A program made the position numbers and the translations under genes. The notes beneath the pieces are model-generated. The model worked only from the letters and a program-made list of their open reading frames with translations. It was not told where the DNA came from and did not search any database. Below, piece by piece: positions 31,931-42,582 of a DNA stretch of 55,584 nucleotides. The stretch is from Flavobacterium sp. (GTDB lineage Bacteria; Bacteroidota; Bacteroidia; Flavobacteriales; Flavobacteriaceae), in contig JAHEZJ010000033.1 of assembly GCA_023251135.1 (NCBI GenBank), positions 1 to 55,584 of the forward strand, written 5' to 3'. How positions within the stretch are numbered: position 1 is the first letter of the stretch; each line of letters starts with the position of its first letter.

Positions 31931-32308
31931 TTAGATTTTGTTTACGACTCGATGTATATTATCCAGAATATTTATGCAATTAAAGTTGACCAATAGCCCC
32001 AGTTTTTTATCTGTTAATTTTAAATAAGTATTTAATTGTTTAAAGTGAATGGCTTTTAATTCATCTACAGATTTTAATTCAACAATTACTTTGTTTTCAA
32101 CTAATAAATCCAATCGAAAAGTGATATCTAATTCTACATTATCATATTTAACGGGTAGATTAATTTGTTTGATAGTATTTAGTCCATCCTTATTTAATTG
32201 ATAATATAAAGCACTTTCGTAAACGGATTCCAACAGTCCTGGGCCTAGAGTGTTGTATACTGTAAAAATAGCTCCTCGTACTCGATATGAAATTTCATTT
32301 TCTGACAT
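31931..32308 (-). CDS. GxxExxY family protein (nuclease-like fold)
   Basis: A 125-residue protein with the name motif G24-L-L-E27-S-V-Y30 and the PD-(D/E)XK-like core D67...E77-L-K79 (R-L-D-L-L-V, V-I-V-E-L-K). The family is common in Bacteroidetes and often present in many unlinked copies; its function is unknown. It sits inside the thiamine operon between thiG and thiH, where it has no evident role, and it is flanked by CGCAGATTT repeats on both sides, one of them a 29-bp-arm hairpin. This looks like an insertion into the operon. Confidence 0.88.
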   Translation of the reverse strand: MSENEISYRVRGAIFTVYNTLGPGLLESVYESALYYQLNKDGLNTIKQINLPVKYDNVELDITFRLDLLVENKVIVELKSVDELKAIHFKQLNTYLKLTDKKLGLLVNFNCINILDNIHRVVNKI

Positions 32309-32363
32309 AATAGTAACTTTAAATCAAATTTAATGAAATTTCCTACTTTTTTATAAAATATTT

Positions 32364-32447
32364 TCTCGCAGATTTGGCAGATTGAGCAGATTATTTTTGT
32401 CCTGTTTTAATTCAGATAAATCTGCTAAATCGGCAAGATCTGCGAGA
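32364..32447. repeat. CGCAGATT-type inverted repeat with 29-bp arms
   Basis: The arms at 32364-32392 and 32419-32447 begin TCTCGCAGAT and end ATCTGCGAGA; inner words are GGCAGATT, AGCAGATT and AATCTGC. They pair with few mismatches around a 26-nt loop. The repeat lies between thiG and the GxxExxY gene. A shorter CGCAGATTT copy lies at about 31910 on the other side of that gene. Confidence 0.85.
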
Positions 32448-32456
32448 GATTAAAAA

Positions 32457-33233
32457 CTACTCATATAAAAAAGAGGTCAAAGGACTGGAAGCCAAAGCAT
32501 GATTTTGTTGAGGAGCAATTTTAGCTTCAAAGGCTTTTCGGCCGGCAATGACAGCTTCTTTAAAGGCCTCTGCCATTAGTTTCGGATTTCCGGCAACCGC
32601 AATGGCAGTATTCACTAAAACAGCATCAGCACCAATTTCCATCGCTTTTGCAGCGTCAGACGGTGATCCGATTCCAGCGTCGACTATTACCGGAACATTA
32701 CTCTGTTCGATAATAATTTCCAGAAAATCGATCGTTTTTAAACCTTTATTGCTTCCAATGGGAGAACCTAAAGGCATAACGGCTGTTGTTCCTGCACTCT
32801 CCAGATGTTTGCATAAAACGGGATCGGCATGGATGTAGGGCAGAACAAAAAAACCAAGTTTAGCCAGTTCCTCCGTTGCTTTTAAAGTCTCTATCGGATC
32901 GGGCATCAGGTATTTCGGATCCGGATGAATCTCGAGTTTCAACCAATTTGTTTCCAGTGCTTCTCTCGCTAATTGTGCTGCAAAAACGGCTTCTTTAGCA
33001 TTTCGTGCTCCTGATGTGTTGGGTAATAAATGAATGTTCGGATGATTCAAATGCGTTAAAATAGCATCTGTTTCGGTTTCGAGATCGATACGTTTTAGCG
33101 CCACGGTTACCAACTCGCTTCCCGATGCCAAAATAGCCTCTTCCATTTCGAGGTTGGAACCAAATTTCCCCGTTCCTAAAAACAGGCGTGAGGTTAAAGT
33201 TTTATCTCCTATGTTAAACAATGACGTTTGCAT
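32457..33233 (-). CDS. thiG: Thiazole synthase ThiG
   Basis: A 258-residue (beta/alpha)8 enzyme that joins deoxyxylulose phosphate, dehydroglycine and ThiS-thiocarboxylate into the thiazole phosphate. The Schiff-base Lys is K99 in N-W-L-K-L-E, and phosphate binding is by [10 protein letters not shown] and the A-V-L-V-N-T segment. The start overlaps thiE by 20 nt, coupling translation. Confidence 0.97.
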   Translation of the reverse strand: MQTSLFNIGDKTLTSRLFLGTGKFGSNLEMEEAILASGSELVTVALKRIDLETETDAILTHLNHPNIHLLPNTSGARNAKEAVFAAQLAREALETNWLKLEIHPDPKYLMPDPIETLKATEELAKLGFFVLPYIHADPVLCKHLESAGTTAVMPLGSPIGSNKGLKTIDFLEIIIEQSNVPVIVDAGIGSPSDAAKAMEIGADAVLVNTAIAVAGNPKLMAEAFKEAVIAGRKAFEAKIAPQQNHALASSPLTSFLYE

Positions 33234-33852
33234 ATAACTTTTCGTTTAGTTGTTGAATAAGTTTTCCTTTTTGATCGCTTTCTGTAAGCATTCCTGAGAC
33301 TGCAATTCCATGAATTCCGGTTTCCATTAAAGGGGATATGTCGTTTAGCGTGATTCCTCCAATAGCATAAACAGGAATCTCAAGTTTATTCCTTTTTAAC
33401 TCCTGTATAATTTTAAAATAGCCTGACAAACCCAGAATCGGACTTAGTTTTTCTTTGGTTGTTGTAAAACGAAAGGGCCCCAAACCAATATAATCACAGC
33501 CATTTTTAATATGGTTTTCAATGTCCTCAAAAGTGTTGGCTGTTGCTCCTATGATCTTGGTATTGCCCAGTATGGCTCTTGCTTCGTCAATTTTCATGTC
33601 CGAAAGTCCTAAATGAACCCCGTCTGCTGCGATTTGCTGAGCGAGATACAGGTTGTCGTTCACAATAAAATTAGCCAGATACTCTTCGCATAAAAATTTT
33701 ACGGCTTCAGCCAAAGCAAAAGTGTCTTTTTCAGTTTGATTTTTAAAACGCAGCTGTACCCAATCGCATCCGGCATCTAAAGCCTCATGGATATTATACA
33801 GTTGCTCTTCTATGGTTTCTCCTTGTGAGATGTATTGCAATTTATGATACAT
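33214..33852 (-). CDS. thiE: Thiamine phosphate synthase ThiE
   Basis: The 212-residue TIM-barrel joins the pyrimidine pyrophosphate and thiazole phosphate. Family motifs are present: W-V-Q-L-R-F-K, the N-D substrate pair in I-V-N-D-N, G-V-H-L-G, Y-I-G-L-G-P and I-G-G-I near the end. Of the two ThiE-like genes in this operon it is the better match to the true synthase, keeping Q-L-R and the G-P-F-R-F-T-T-T-K loop. Confidence 0.93.
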   Translation of the reverse strand: MYHKLQYISQGETIEEQLYNIHEALDAGCDWVQLRFKNQTEKDTFALAEAVKFLCEEYLANFIVNDNLYLAQQIAADGVHLGLSDMKIDEARAILGNTKIIGATANTFEDIENHIKNGCDYIGLGPFRFTTTKEKLSPILGLSGYFKIIQELKRNKLEIPVYAIGGITLNDISPLMETGIHGIAVSGMLTESDQKGKLIQQLNEKLYANVIV

Positions 33853-34597
33853 AATGATGTCCGATTAAAGTTGAAGTGGAATTCAGATATTTTTCTATGT
33901 AGATCTTAGCATTCCTACAGGCTTCTTTTAACGGTTGATTCCATGCAAGATTTGAGGCAATTGCGGCTGATAATACGCAGCCTGAACCGTGTTTCTCAAA
34001 GCATTTTTTATCAGAAGGCAGCAGATCGGTAATTTCGTCTTTCAGAAACAAGCGATCGGTTCCGGTTGTCGAAGGATGATGTCCGCCTTTTAATAAAATG
34101 TTCGTGGGAATTTCATTTTGAAGCCCAGGTTGATTAGTGGTAAAACCCGGAAATAATAATTCGATTTCGTTGTAATTTGGCGTAATCAAATCAATTTTGG
34201 ATAAAATTTCATTTAAATCGAAACGATCGTCAAGGCTTGTGAATTCAAATTCAGTAGTTGATTTTAAAACCGGATCCCAAACGATTAAAGTGTCAGGCGA
34301 TAGTTGTTTTATTACCGAAAGAATCTGATTCAGATAATTTAACGACGGAACAATCCCAATTTTAACAGCGCTGATTTCATACCGTTCGAAAAAGGTTTTG
34401 ACAGTACGAATGACAAAATTCAAAGGAGTCCATTGAATTTCAATAAACTCATTTTCAGTTTGAATGGTATTCGCGGTTAAAATCGCAAAACCGGTTACCT
34501 GATGCTGCTCAAAAGTTTTGATGTCTGCCAAAACACCGGCACCACCCGAGGGATCAAAGCCGGCTATTGAAAGTGCAATTGGACGATTTGCTGACAT
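33842..34597 (-). CDS. thiD: Hydroxymethylpyrimidine/phosphomethylpyrimidine kinase ThiD
   Basis: The 251-residue ribokinase-fold enzyme carries I-A-G-F-D-P-S-G-G-A-G at its start (residues 11-22) and the anion-hole G-S-G-C near residue 209. It phosphorylates HMP twice to give HMP-PP for ThiE. It overlaps both neighbours (34 nt with the TenI-like gene, 11 nt with thiE). Confidence 0.95.
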   Translation of the reverse strand: MSANRPIALSIAGFDPSGGAGVLADIKTFEQHQVTGFAILTANTIQTENEFIEIQWTPLNFVIRTVKTFFERYEISAVKIGIVPSLNYLNQILSVIKQLSPDTLIVWDPVLKSTTEFEFTSLDDRFDLNEILSKIDLITPNYNEIELLFPGFTTNQPGLQNEIPTNILLKGGHHPSTTGTDRLFLKDEITDLLPSDKKCFEKHGSGCVLSAAIASNLAWNQPLKEACRNAKIYIEKYLNSTSTLIGHHYVS

Positions 34598-35178
34598 AAT
34601 TTAAATTGTTTTACGGGGTTTTCATTTTTCCAGATCGTTCCTAAAAGAGCGATATCATCAAAACCATTTTTGAGTGTTTTTTGAATGTTTTCAGCATCCA
34701 TTCCGCCTAAAGCGATCACTTTTGTTTTGTGGTTTGTTCTTGATTTTAAAGCTTCAAACAGGTTCGTTTTTGGATGATATTCTTCTTTGGAAATACTTTT
34801 AAAAACAGGACTTAGAAATGCGTAATCAAAATCATTTTCCAGAGAATTAAAATCTTCAATAGTGTGCGTTGATGTCGATTTTGATCCGTTTTTATTCCTG
34901 TAAAGGTTTAAAAATTTTGCAGGAACCTCATGACTATGTTTTCTTTCTTTTTCAGAAAAATGTAGGCTGCCAATTCCTAAATCTTCTGCGAGGTCATGAT
35001 GATTATGCAAGACAAGTTTATTTCGATATTCCGGTTTTATTTGGTGAATAAACTGCACGGTTTCTGCTTCAGAAAAATCGGGTTTCCGAATATGAAGCAG
35101 AGCCAATCCTTCTTCAAATAACGAATGAACGATGTCTGTTTCATTTTTAATTGGCGAAGGATTGGTAATTACAATCAT
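34564..35178 (-). CDS. ThiE/TenI-like protein
   Basis: The ATG at 35178 gives 204 residues and lies 13 bp after thiC; the longer frame would overlap thiC by 80 nt. It is a thiamine-phosphate-synthase-family barrel: L-L-H-I-R-K-P, then L-H-F-S, F-L-S-P-V-F, A-L-G-G-M and D-D-I-A-L-L-G. Features needed for synthesis (Q-L-R, N-D) are changed to H-I-R and N-H-H. That resembles TenI, the thiazole tautomerase, more than ThiE. The assignment between these two is inference. Confidence 0.85.
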   Translation of the reverse strand: MIVITNPSPIKNETDIVHSLFEEGLALLHIRKPDFSEAETVQFIHQIKPEYRNKLVLHNHHDLAEDLGIGSLHFSEKERKHSHEVPAKFLNLYRNKNGSKSTSTHTIEDFNSLENDFDYAFLSPVFKSISKEEYHPKTNLFEALKSRTNHKTKVIALGGMDAENIQKTLKNGFDDIALLGTIWKNENPVKQFKLCQQIVQLHFQ

Positions 35179-35191
35179 ATATTTTTCTCTA

Positions 35192-37128
<1,937 letters not shown>

Positions 37129-37335
37129 TTAACCTCCCTGAGTAGCAGAAATAATCAGAATTTCGTCAGTTTCGGATACGAGTTGTTGGTTCCAGTTGGC
37201 TTTTGGAACAACATTATTGTTGAGGGCAACGGCAATTCCGTTTTGTTTATTGGGAATTTCGAGATCGAGCAATGACTGAATGCTTAACGATTCAGCATTG
37301 AATTGTTTGATTTGTTGGTTGATTTTTAGTTCCAT
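37129..37335 (-). CDS. thiS: Sulfur carrier protein ThiS
   Basis: A 68-residue ubiquitin-like protein ending in the required Gly-Gly (A-T-Q-G-G). ThiF adenylates this end, sulfur is added as thiocarboxylate, and ThiG receives it. It is the first gene of the thiamine operon. Confidence 0.96.
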   Translation of the reverse strand: MELKINQQIKQFNAESLSIQSLLDLEIPNKQNGIAVALNNNVVPKANWNQQLVSETDEILIISATQGG

Positions 37336-37411
37336 TCCTTTTGAGTTTAGTATGTAGTTATACTTTAGGAATGGCTACAATTGCGCATAAAAATGCGCGC
37401 AGAAGTCATCT

Positions 37412-37494
37412 TACTTTTCCCTACGCTAGTGTGAGCTAGATCAGGTTCAGAGGGTAAAATCTCAGCCTACAAGTTGTAGACACCCCTAAAGTGT
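37412..37494 (-). promoter_or_regulatory. TPP riboswitch of the thiamine operon
   Basis: Read on the minus strand the aptamer shows GGGGTGTC, then GGCTGAGAT, ACCC, GAACCTGA and TAGGGAA in the canonical order. Downstream, a perfect GCGCAT/ATGCGC hairpin (37383-37398) lies in the leader, 48 bp before thiS, and is a probable part of the expression platform. TPP should repress the whole operon. Confidence 0.95.
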
Positions 37495-37498
37495 GAAG

Positions 37499-37506
37499 CA
37501 AATATA
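37499..37506 (-). promoter_or_regulatory. -7 promoter element of the thiamine operon
   Basis: TATATTTG on the minus strand matches TAnnTTTG, a few bases before the riboswitch begins. No TTTG is seen at the -33 spacing. Confidence 0.55.
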
Positions 37507-37519
37507 TGTAATTTTTGTT

Positions 37520-37575
37520 TAAAAGTTTCAGATTTCAAGTTTCAGGTTCAAAAAAACTGAAAACTGAGACTGTGA
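37520..37575. repeat. TTTCAGATTTCAAG word repeats
   Basis: TTTCAGATTTCAAGTTTCAG words face AAACTGAAAACTGAGAC words, an imperfect inverted array between the thiamine operon promoter and the tag stop codon. Confidence 0.6.
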
Positions 37576-37588
37576 CTAAAAGTTGAAG

Positions 37589-38161
37589 CTATTTCCCCTT
37601 TCGGATAAAGCAGTCCTCGACATGATCGTTAACCATTCCGGTGGCCTGCATATGAGCGTAAATCACCGTTGAGCCAACGAACTTGAAGCCGCGTTTTTTC
37701 AAATCTTTGCTGATTTCGTCGGAAAGTGGAGTAGTAGCAGGGACGTCTTTTAAGGTTTTCGGATTGTTGTCGATCGGTTTTCCGTTGGTGAATTTCCAAA
37801 TATAGTTGGAGAAGGTACCAAATTCTTCCTGTACTTTCAGGAATGCCTGCGCGTTTGAAACTGTAGCGCGAATTTTAAGTTTGTTGCGAATAATTCCGGT
37901 ATCTTGTAATAGAGATTCTATTTTCTCTTCCGGGTACTGAGCAATTTTTTTATAATCGAAAGCATCAAAAGCAGCTCTGAAGTTTTCTCTTTTGTTCAAA
38001 ATGGTGATCCAGCTTAAGCCTGCCTGAAAGGTTTCCAGAATTAAAAACTCAAATATAGAAGGATCGTCGTAAACAGGAACGCCCCATTCTTCGTCGTGGT
38101 ATTTTTTATATAAAGCACTGGCAGAACACCAGCCACATCGTATTAGATTTTCACTCTCCAT
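37589..38161 (-). CDS. tag: DNA-3-methyladenine glycosylase I
   Basis: A 190-residue Tag-type glycosylase that excises 3-methyladenine. The zinc-clip residues are all visible: C9 and H22 near the N-terminus, H180 and C184 near the end, and the R-C-G-W and E-E-W-G-V-P signatures. Its start overlaps the previous stop codon (TAATG), coupling it to the queuosine transporter gene, an odd partner. It adds a second alkylation-repair locus to this window, 30 kb from the Ada/AlkB cluster. Confidence 0.96.
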   Translation of the reverse strand: MESENLIRCGWCSASALYKKYHDEEWGVPVYDDPSIFEFLILETFQAGLSWITILNKRENFRAAFDAFDYKKIAQYPEEKIESLLQDTGIIRNKLKIRATVSNAQAFLKVQEEFGTFSNYIWKFTNGKPIDNNPKTLKDVPATTPLSDEISKDLKKRGFKFVGSTVIYAHMQATGMVNDHVEDCFIRKGK

Positions 38162-38838
38162 TATTTTTTGTGTTTGGGATCTTCGTGTGCCGGATCTTTG
38201 TCTAAGTATTTCTTAATCAAATGATGTCCTGCATAAATCGCAGGTGTCAGTAAAACAGCAACCGACAGTTTAAAAATATAACCCGTTAAACCTGATGAAA
38301 TGAAAGTGTCAAAATCAATTTTTCCGGGCAACCAGAACGCAATTCCAAGTACAATAAAAGAATCGAACAATTGTGAGATTACAGTTGATCCTGTTGTTCT
38401 GAGCCATATTTTTCGTTCTCCGGTACGTCTTTTAAAAAACCAAAAGATCCAGACATCGATCAGCTGAGAAGCGATGAAAGCGATTAAACTCCCCACAATG
38501 ATCCACATACTTTGCCCGAAAACGGCACTAAATTGCTCGTCGTTAACAGGACTGATTCCTTTGGCAGCCGGAATTACAATGGCCATGAATAAGATCAGGA
38601 AGGCATAAGCAATCAAACAGGCGGTTATAAAGGATAGTTTTTTTACTCCTTTTTCACCAAAATATTCGTTGATCAAATCGGTTGTTAAAAAGACAATAGG
38701 CCAGGGCAAAATACCAATGCTCATGACAAATGGCCCAATCTGAATTAATTTTCCTCCAATAAGTTCGGCTACAACAGCATTCGTGATAAAGATGCCGGCC
38801 AGAATTACAAAAACAATTTCTCTGCGGTTTTTAAACAT
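38161..38838 (-). CDS. Queuosine precursor transporter (YhhQ/VUT family)
   Basis: A 225-residue inner-membrane protein with about six helices and the family signatures L-T-T-D-L-I-N-E-Y-F-G, W-I-F-W-F-F-K-R and S-Q-L-F-D-S-F. YhhQ-type proteins import 7-cyano-7-deazaguanine or its aminomethyl form for queuosine in tRNA. Which precursor is used cannot be told. The C-terminus is a charged Lys/Asp/His tail. Confidence 0.92.
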   Translation of the reverse strand: MFKNRREIVFVILAGIFITNAVVAELIGGKLIQIGPFVMSIGILPWPIVFLTTDLINEYFGEKGVKKLSFITACLIAYAFLILFMAIVIPAAKGISPVNDEQFSAVFGQSMWIIVGSLIAFIASQLIDVWIFWFFKRRTGERKIWLRTTGSTVISQLFDSFIVLGIAFWLPGKIDFDTFISSGLTGYIFKLSVAVLLTPAIYAGHHLIKKYLDKDPAHEDPKHKK

Positions 38839-38967
38839 GTGGTTTGGTTAATGATGTTTCAAATTTAAACTATTTCTCTATAACTTTTTAGCGGAATATT
38901 TAAATTAAAGGGTAGTTTTTTAGAGGGCCTCAAAGTTAAAATTTTCAAATGAATACTGATTTTTAGT

Positions 38968-38975
38968 TACATTTG
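38968..38975 (+). promoter_or_regulatory. -7 promoter element of the M3 peptidase gene
   Basis: TACATTTG matches TAnnTTTG exactly, 33 bp before the start codon. No TTTG lies at the usual -33 distance. Confidence 0.5.
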
Positions 38976-39008
38976 GGATAATAAACTATTTAAAACAAAT
39001 CGACGATA

Positions 39009-41117
39009 ATGAAAAAATTAATGACAATTTTTCTCATGGGAACAACCTTATTTGCGGCTAACGCACAGACCAATCCGTTGGTTCAAAAATGGACGGGCCC
39101 CTATGGCGGAGTTCCTGCTTTTAATGAGTATAAAGTTTCGCAGTTTAAACCGGGAATTGAATTTGCGATTCAGGAAAAACTAAGCGAAATAGATGCTATT
39201 GCTAACAATCCAAAAGCGCCGACTTTTGAGAATACGATTGCTGCTATGGAGCGCTCAGGTGCCACAATGGACCGAATTTCTGCTGTTTACGGAATTTACA
39301 GATCTAATTTAAGCAGCCCGGAATTTAGTGCTATTGACAGAGAAATGTCTCCTAAGTTTTCGGAGTTTAGTGATAAAATCAATCAGAATAAAAAACTCTT
39401 TACAAGAATTGAAACGCTTTACAATTCTAAGGAGAGTAAAAAATTAACCAGCGAACAACAACGTCTGATTTGGTTGTATTATACCAATTTTGTTCGTCAG
39501 GGAGCAAAGTTAAATGAAGCAGATAAAGAGAAAGTGGCCGCAATAAATAAAGAGCTGGCGACGCTTTTTACCCGTTTTAGTCAAAATTTATTGGCGGAAG
39601 AGCAAAATCAATACGTGGAATTAAAAACAGAAAGTGATTTTGACGGACTACCTGAAGAGGTTAAGAAAGCTGCTATTGCTGAGGCCAAAGACAGAAAATT
39701 AAATGTTTTGGGCTGTATTGCTAATACGCGTTCTTCAATTGAGCCTTTCCTGACTTTTTCTACACGCAGAGATTTAAGAGAAAAAGCATTTGATATTTTT
39801 GTAAAACGTGGTGATAATGGAAATGCGAACGATAACAATTCGACATTAGTTTCTATTTTAGAATTACGAACTAAAAAAGCTAAATTATTAGGTTTCCCAA
39901 CTTTTGCGCATTGGAGTTTGTCCAACAAAATGGCAAAGGATCCTCAAAAAACTTTAGATTTAATGCTTTCTGTATGGGAACCTGCAGTTGAAAAAGTGCG
40001 TGAAGATGTAGCAGAAATGCAAAAAATCGTTGATGCAGAAGGGGGTAAATTCAAAATTCAGCCATGGGATTACCGTTATTATGCTGAAAAAGTTAGAAAA
40101 GCGAAGTACGATTTGGATCAAAATGAAGTTAAACCGTATTTGCAGTTAGAAAAGTTAAGAGAAGGAATGTTTTGGGTAGCGGGCGAATTGTTTAATTTGA
40201 GTTTTAAACAAATTTCAAATGTGCCGGTGTATCACCCTGACGTTCGTGTTTGGGAAGTAAGTAATAAATTGACAGGTAAAGCAGTTGGTTTGTGGTATTT
40301 TGACCCTTATGCACGTGCAGGTAAACGTTCAGGAGCCTGGATGAATGCGTATCGCAATCAGGAGAGAATGGATGGAGAGGTGTTGACGATTGTATCTAAC
40401 AACTGTAACTTTATAAAAGGAGCTCCGAATGAGCCTATTTTAATCTCCTGGGAAGATGCTTCAACTTTGTTTCATGAGTTTGGACACGCGCTTCACGGAT
40501 TGTGTTCAAATGTAACTTATCCAAGTTTAGCAGGGACTTCTGTAGCTCGTGATTATGTTGAGTTCCCGTCTCAATTATTAGAGCATTGGTTAGCGACTCC
40601 TGAAGTGTTAAACAAGTTTGCACTACACTACAAAACGGGTGAGCCGTTGCCAAAAGCTTTGGTGGACAGAATTGAAAGAGCCGCTAATTTTGGTGAAGGT
40701 TTTTCAACTGTAGAAACTATTTCGAGTTCTTTAATCGATATGAAGCTTCATTTAGCGACTACGACTATTGATCCTCATAAATTTGAAAAAGAGACTTTAG
40801 ATGCGCTTCATATGCCGTCAGAAATTGTAATGCGTCATAGAATTCCTCAATTCGGACACATTTTCTCAGGTGACGGATATTCGGCAGGATACTACAGTTA
40901 TTTATGGGCTGATGTGATCAATGCAGATGCTTACGAAGCTTTTACGGAAGGAAAAGGACCTTATGATAAAGCGGTGGCAAAACGTTTGTATGAAACTATT
41001 TTCAGTGTTGGAAATACGATCGATCAGGAGAAAGCCTATGAAAACTTTAGAGGAAGAGCTCCTAAATCGGATGCTTTAATGCGTGCCAGAAATTTTCCGA
41101 TTAAGAGTAAGAAGTAA
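39009..41117 (+). CDS. M3 family metallopeptidase, exported
   Basis: A 702-residue zinc peptidase of the oligopeptidase A/Dcp group. H489-E-F-G-H493 is the zinc motif. A signal peptide (1-20, ending N-A-Q) predicts a periplasmic enzyme, unlike cytosolic OpdA. The family removes short peptides or dipeptides from C-termini. The Dcp assignment is likely from length and F-P-S-Q-L-L-E-H-W. It stands alone between two promoter/terminator regions. Confidence 0.94.
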   Translation: MKKLMTIFLMGTTLFAANAQTNPLVQKWTGPYGGVPAFNEYKVSQFKPGIEFAIQEKLSEIDAIANNPKAPTFENTIAAMERSGATMDRISAVYGIYRSNLSSPEFSAIDREMSPKFSEFSDKINQNKKLFTRIETLYNSKESKKLTSEQQRLIWLYYTNFVRQGAKLNEADKEKVAAINKELATLFTRFSQNLLAEEQNQYVELKTESDFDGLPEEVKKAAIAEAKDRKLNVLGCIANTRSSIEPFLTFSTRRDLREKAFDIFVKRGDNGNANDNNSTLVSILELRTKKAKLLGFPTFAHWSLSNKMAKDPQKTLDLMLSVWEPAVEKVREDVAEMQKIVDAEGGKFKIQPWDYRYYAEKVRKAKYDLDQNEVKPYLQLEKLREGMFWVAGELFNLSFKQISNVPVYHPDVRVWEVSNKLTGKAVGLWYFDPYARAGKRSGAWMNAYRNQERMDGEVLTIVSNNCNFIKGAPNEPILISWEDASTLFHEFGHALHGLCSNVTYPSLAGTSVARDYVEFPSQLLEHWLATPEVLNKFALHYKTGEPLPKALVDRIERAANFGEGFSTVETISSSLIDMKLHLATTTIDPHKFEKETLDALHMPSEIVMRHRIPQFGHIFSGDGYSAGYYSYLWADVINADAYEAFTEGKGPYDKAVAKRLYETIFSVGNTIDQEKAYENFRGRAPKSDALMRARNFPIKSKK

Positions 41118-41425
41118 TAGTGTAAAATGTTAGATGTGAAATGTTAGATGTGAATTGTGAGATGTGAATTGTGAGATGTGAACTGTAAAATGTACAAAGT
41201 GAGATGGAATTAGAGGGTAAACCTAAGATTTACGAAGTAATTTGATTAATCTGGTTTGAAGATAAAATAGATTTAAAACACTGTTCTAAAAGCGTGTAAT
41301 TCTAAATTTTTCATATCCAACATTTCACAATAAACGTTATACATCTCACATCAAACATCTCACATCAAACATCTCACATCTCACAATTCACATTTCACAA
41401 TTCACATTTCACAAATCCACAATAA
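41118..41425. repeat. Large ATGTGA-word inverted repeat array
   Basis: Left side (41121-41210): AAATGTTAGATGTGAA and TTGTGAGATGTGAA words. Right side (41308-41418): CATCTCACATCAAA, TTCACATTTCACAA words, the reverse complements. Together they can form a long imperfect hairpin of about 100 bp. This 365-bp spacer holds no gene I can support. Confidence 0.85.
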
Positions 41426-41430
41426 CATAA

Positions 41431-41464
41431 AAAAAGCCCGAATAAATTAATATTCGGGCTTTTT
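41431..41464. terminator. Bidirectional terminator
   Basis: A 14-bp perfect stem (AAAAAGCCCGAATA and its complement) has a 6-nt loop and A/T runs, just past the tsf stop codon on the minus strand and at the end of the M3 peptidase region. Confidence 0.93.
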
Positions 41465-41482
41465 AAATATTGAAATAATATA

Positions 41483-42445
41483 TTAACCTAAAGTAACTCT
41501 TTTGAAACCTGTAATTTCAACATTGAATCCTTTAACATAATCACCAACTTTTTTACTATCATCTTTGATAAAGTTTTGATCTAACAAAGCTTTTTCCTGA
41601 TCTAAAGTAGTGTTGTCAGAGATGAAACGTTGAACTTTTCCAGGAATAATTTTATCCCAAATTTGCTCTGGTTTACCTTCAGCTTTTAATTCAGCTTTAG
41701 CATCTTCTTCAGCTTGTTTTAAAACTTCTTCAGTTAATTGAGAGAAAGAGATGTATTTAGGAACATTTTTTAAAGTTTTTCCTAAACGTTTTGCTTCTTC
41801 ATTATCTTTTTCGATTACAGCAATACGAGCAGCAAGTTCAGATTCAACGAAAGCAGGATCAAAATCTTTGTAAGATAATGTATCAGCTCCCATAGAAGCA
41901 ACTTGCATAGAAACATCTTTAGTTAAAACGTCAGCGTTAGGAATTGCAGCAGAAATTGCAGTTAATGCAGCAATTTTGTTAACGTGAACATAAGATCCAA
42001 CGAAAGCACCTTCTAAAATTTCAAAACCACCGATTTCGATTTTTTCACCGATAACACCAGTTTGTTCGATTAATTTTTCAGCAACAGTAATTCCGTTGAA
42101 ATCTGAAGCTAAAAATTCTTCTTTAGAAGAGAAGTTAATAGCTTTTTCAACTAAATCTTTAGCTAAAGTTACGAAAGCTTCATTTTTACCTACGAAATCT
42201 GTTTCGCAGTTTAAAGTGATGATAGCTCCTTTAGTGTTGTCTGCATTGATAAAAGAAACAGCAGCTCCTTCAGAAGACTCACGGTCAGAACGGTTAGCAG
42301 CAACTTTTTGTCCTTTTTCTCTAAGGATTTGAATCGCTTTATCGAAATCTCCTTCAGCTTCAACTAAAGCTTTTTTACAGTCCATCATTCCGGCACCTGT
42401 AGATTGTCTTAATTTATTTACGTCTGCAGCAGTAATTGTTGCCAT
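41483..42445 (-). CDS. tsf: Translation elongation factor Ts
   Basis: The 320-residue guanine-nucleotide exchange factor of EF-Tu. It has the N-terminal UBA-like start (L-R-Q-S-T-G-A-G-M-M-D-C-K-K-A-L) and the T-D-F-V core motif. It is the last gene of the rplM-rpsI-rpsB-tsf operon. A 137-bp gap before it carries TTTGGAATTT word repeats, unusual inside a ribosomal operon. Confidence 0.98.
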   Translation of the reverse strand: MATITAADVNKLRQSTGAGMMDCKKALVEAEGDFDKAIQILREKGQKVAANRSDRESSEGAAVSFINADNTKGAIITLNCETDFVGKNEAFVTLAKDLVEKAINFSSKEEFLASDFNGITVAEKLIEQTGVIGEKIEIGGFEILEGAFVGSYVHVNKIAALTAISAAIPNADVLTKDVSMQVASMGADTLSYKDFDPAFVESELAARIAVIEKDNEEAKRLGKTLKNVPKYISFSQLTEEVLKQAEEDAKAELKAEGKPEQIWDKIIPGKVQRFISDNTTLDQEKALLDQNFIKDDSKKVGDYVKGFNVEITGFKRVTLG

Positions 42446-42484
42446 AATATTTTGAATTTTAATGTTAAAAGTAAAAATTCCATC

Positions 42485-42578
42485 TTCTAAATTCTAAACT
42501 CCAATTTTATTAAATTATCAACATAACGTTTTTAATTTGTGTTTGGAATTTAGAATTTAAAATTTGGAATTTAAAATT
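42485..42578. repeat. GGAATTTAGAATTT word repeats within the ribosomal operon
   Basis: TTCTAAATTCTAAACTCCAA (42485-42504) faces GTTTGGAATTTAGAATTTAA and a further GGAATTTAAAATTT copy (42541-42578). The arms pair imperfectly in the rpsB-tsf spacer. Confidence 0.7.
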
Positions 42579-42582
42579 TGAT

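Noticed and set aside
34564-35178. ThiE-like gene as a pseudogene of thiE
   Set aside because: The reading frame is intact, overlaps the next gene and keeps family motifs, so it looks functional, though with a different role.
41118-41425. CRISPR array or tRNA cluster in the TCACAT repeats
   Set aside because: Words are 6-10 nt and degenerate, without constant repeats and unique spacers, and no cloverleaf can be drawn.
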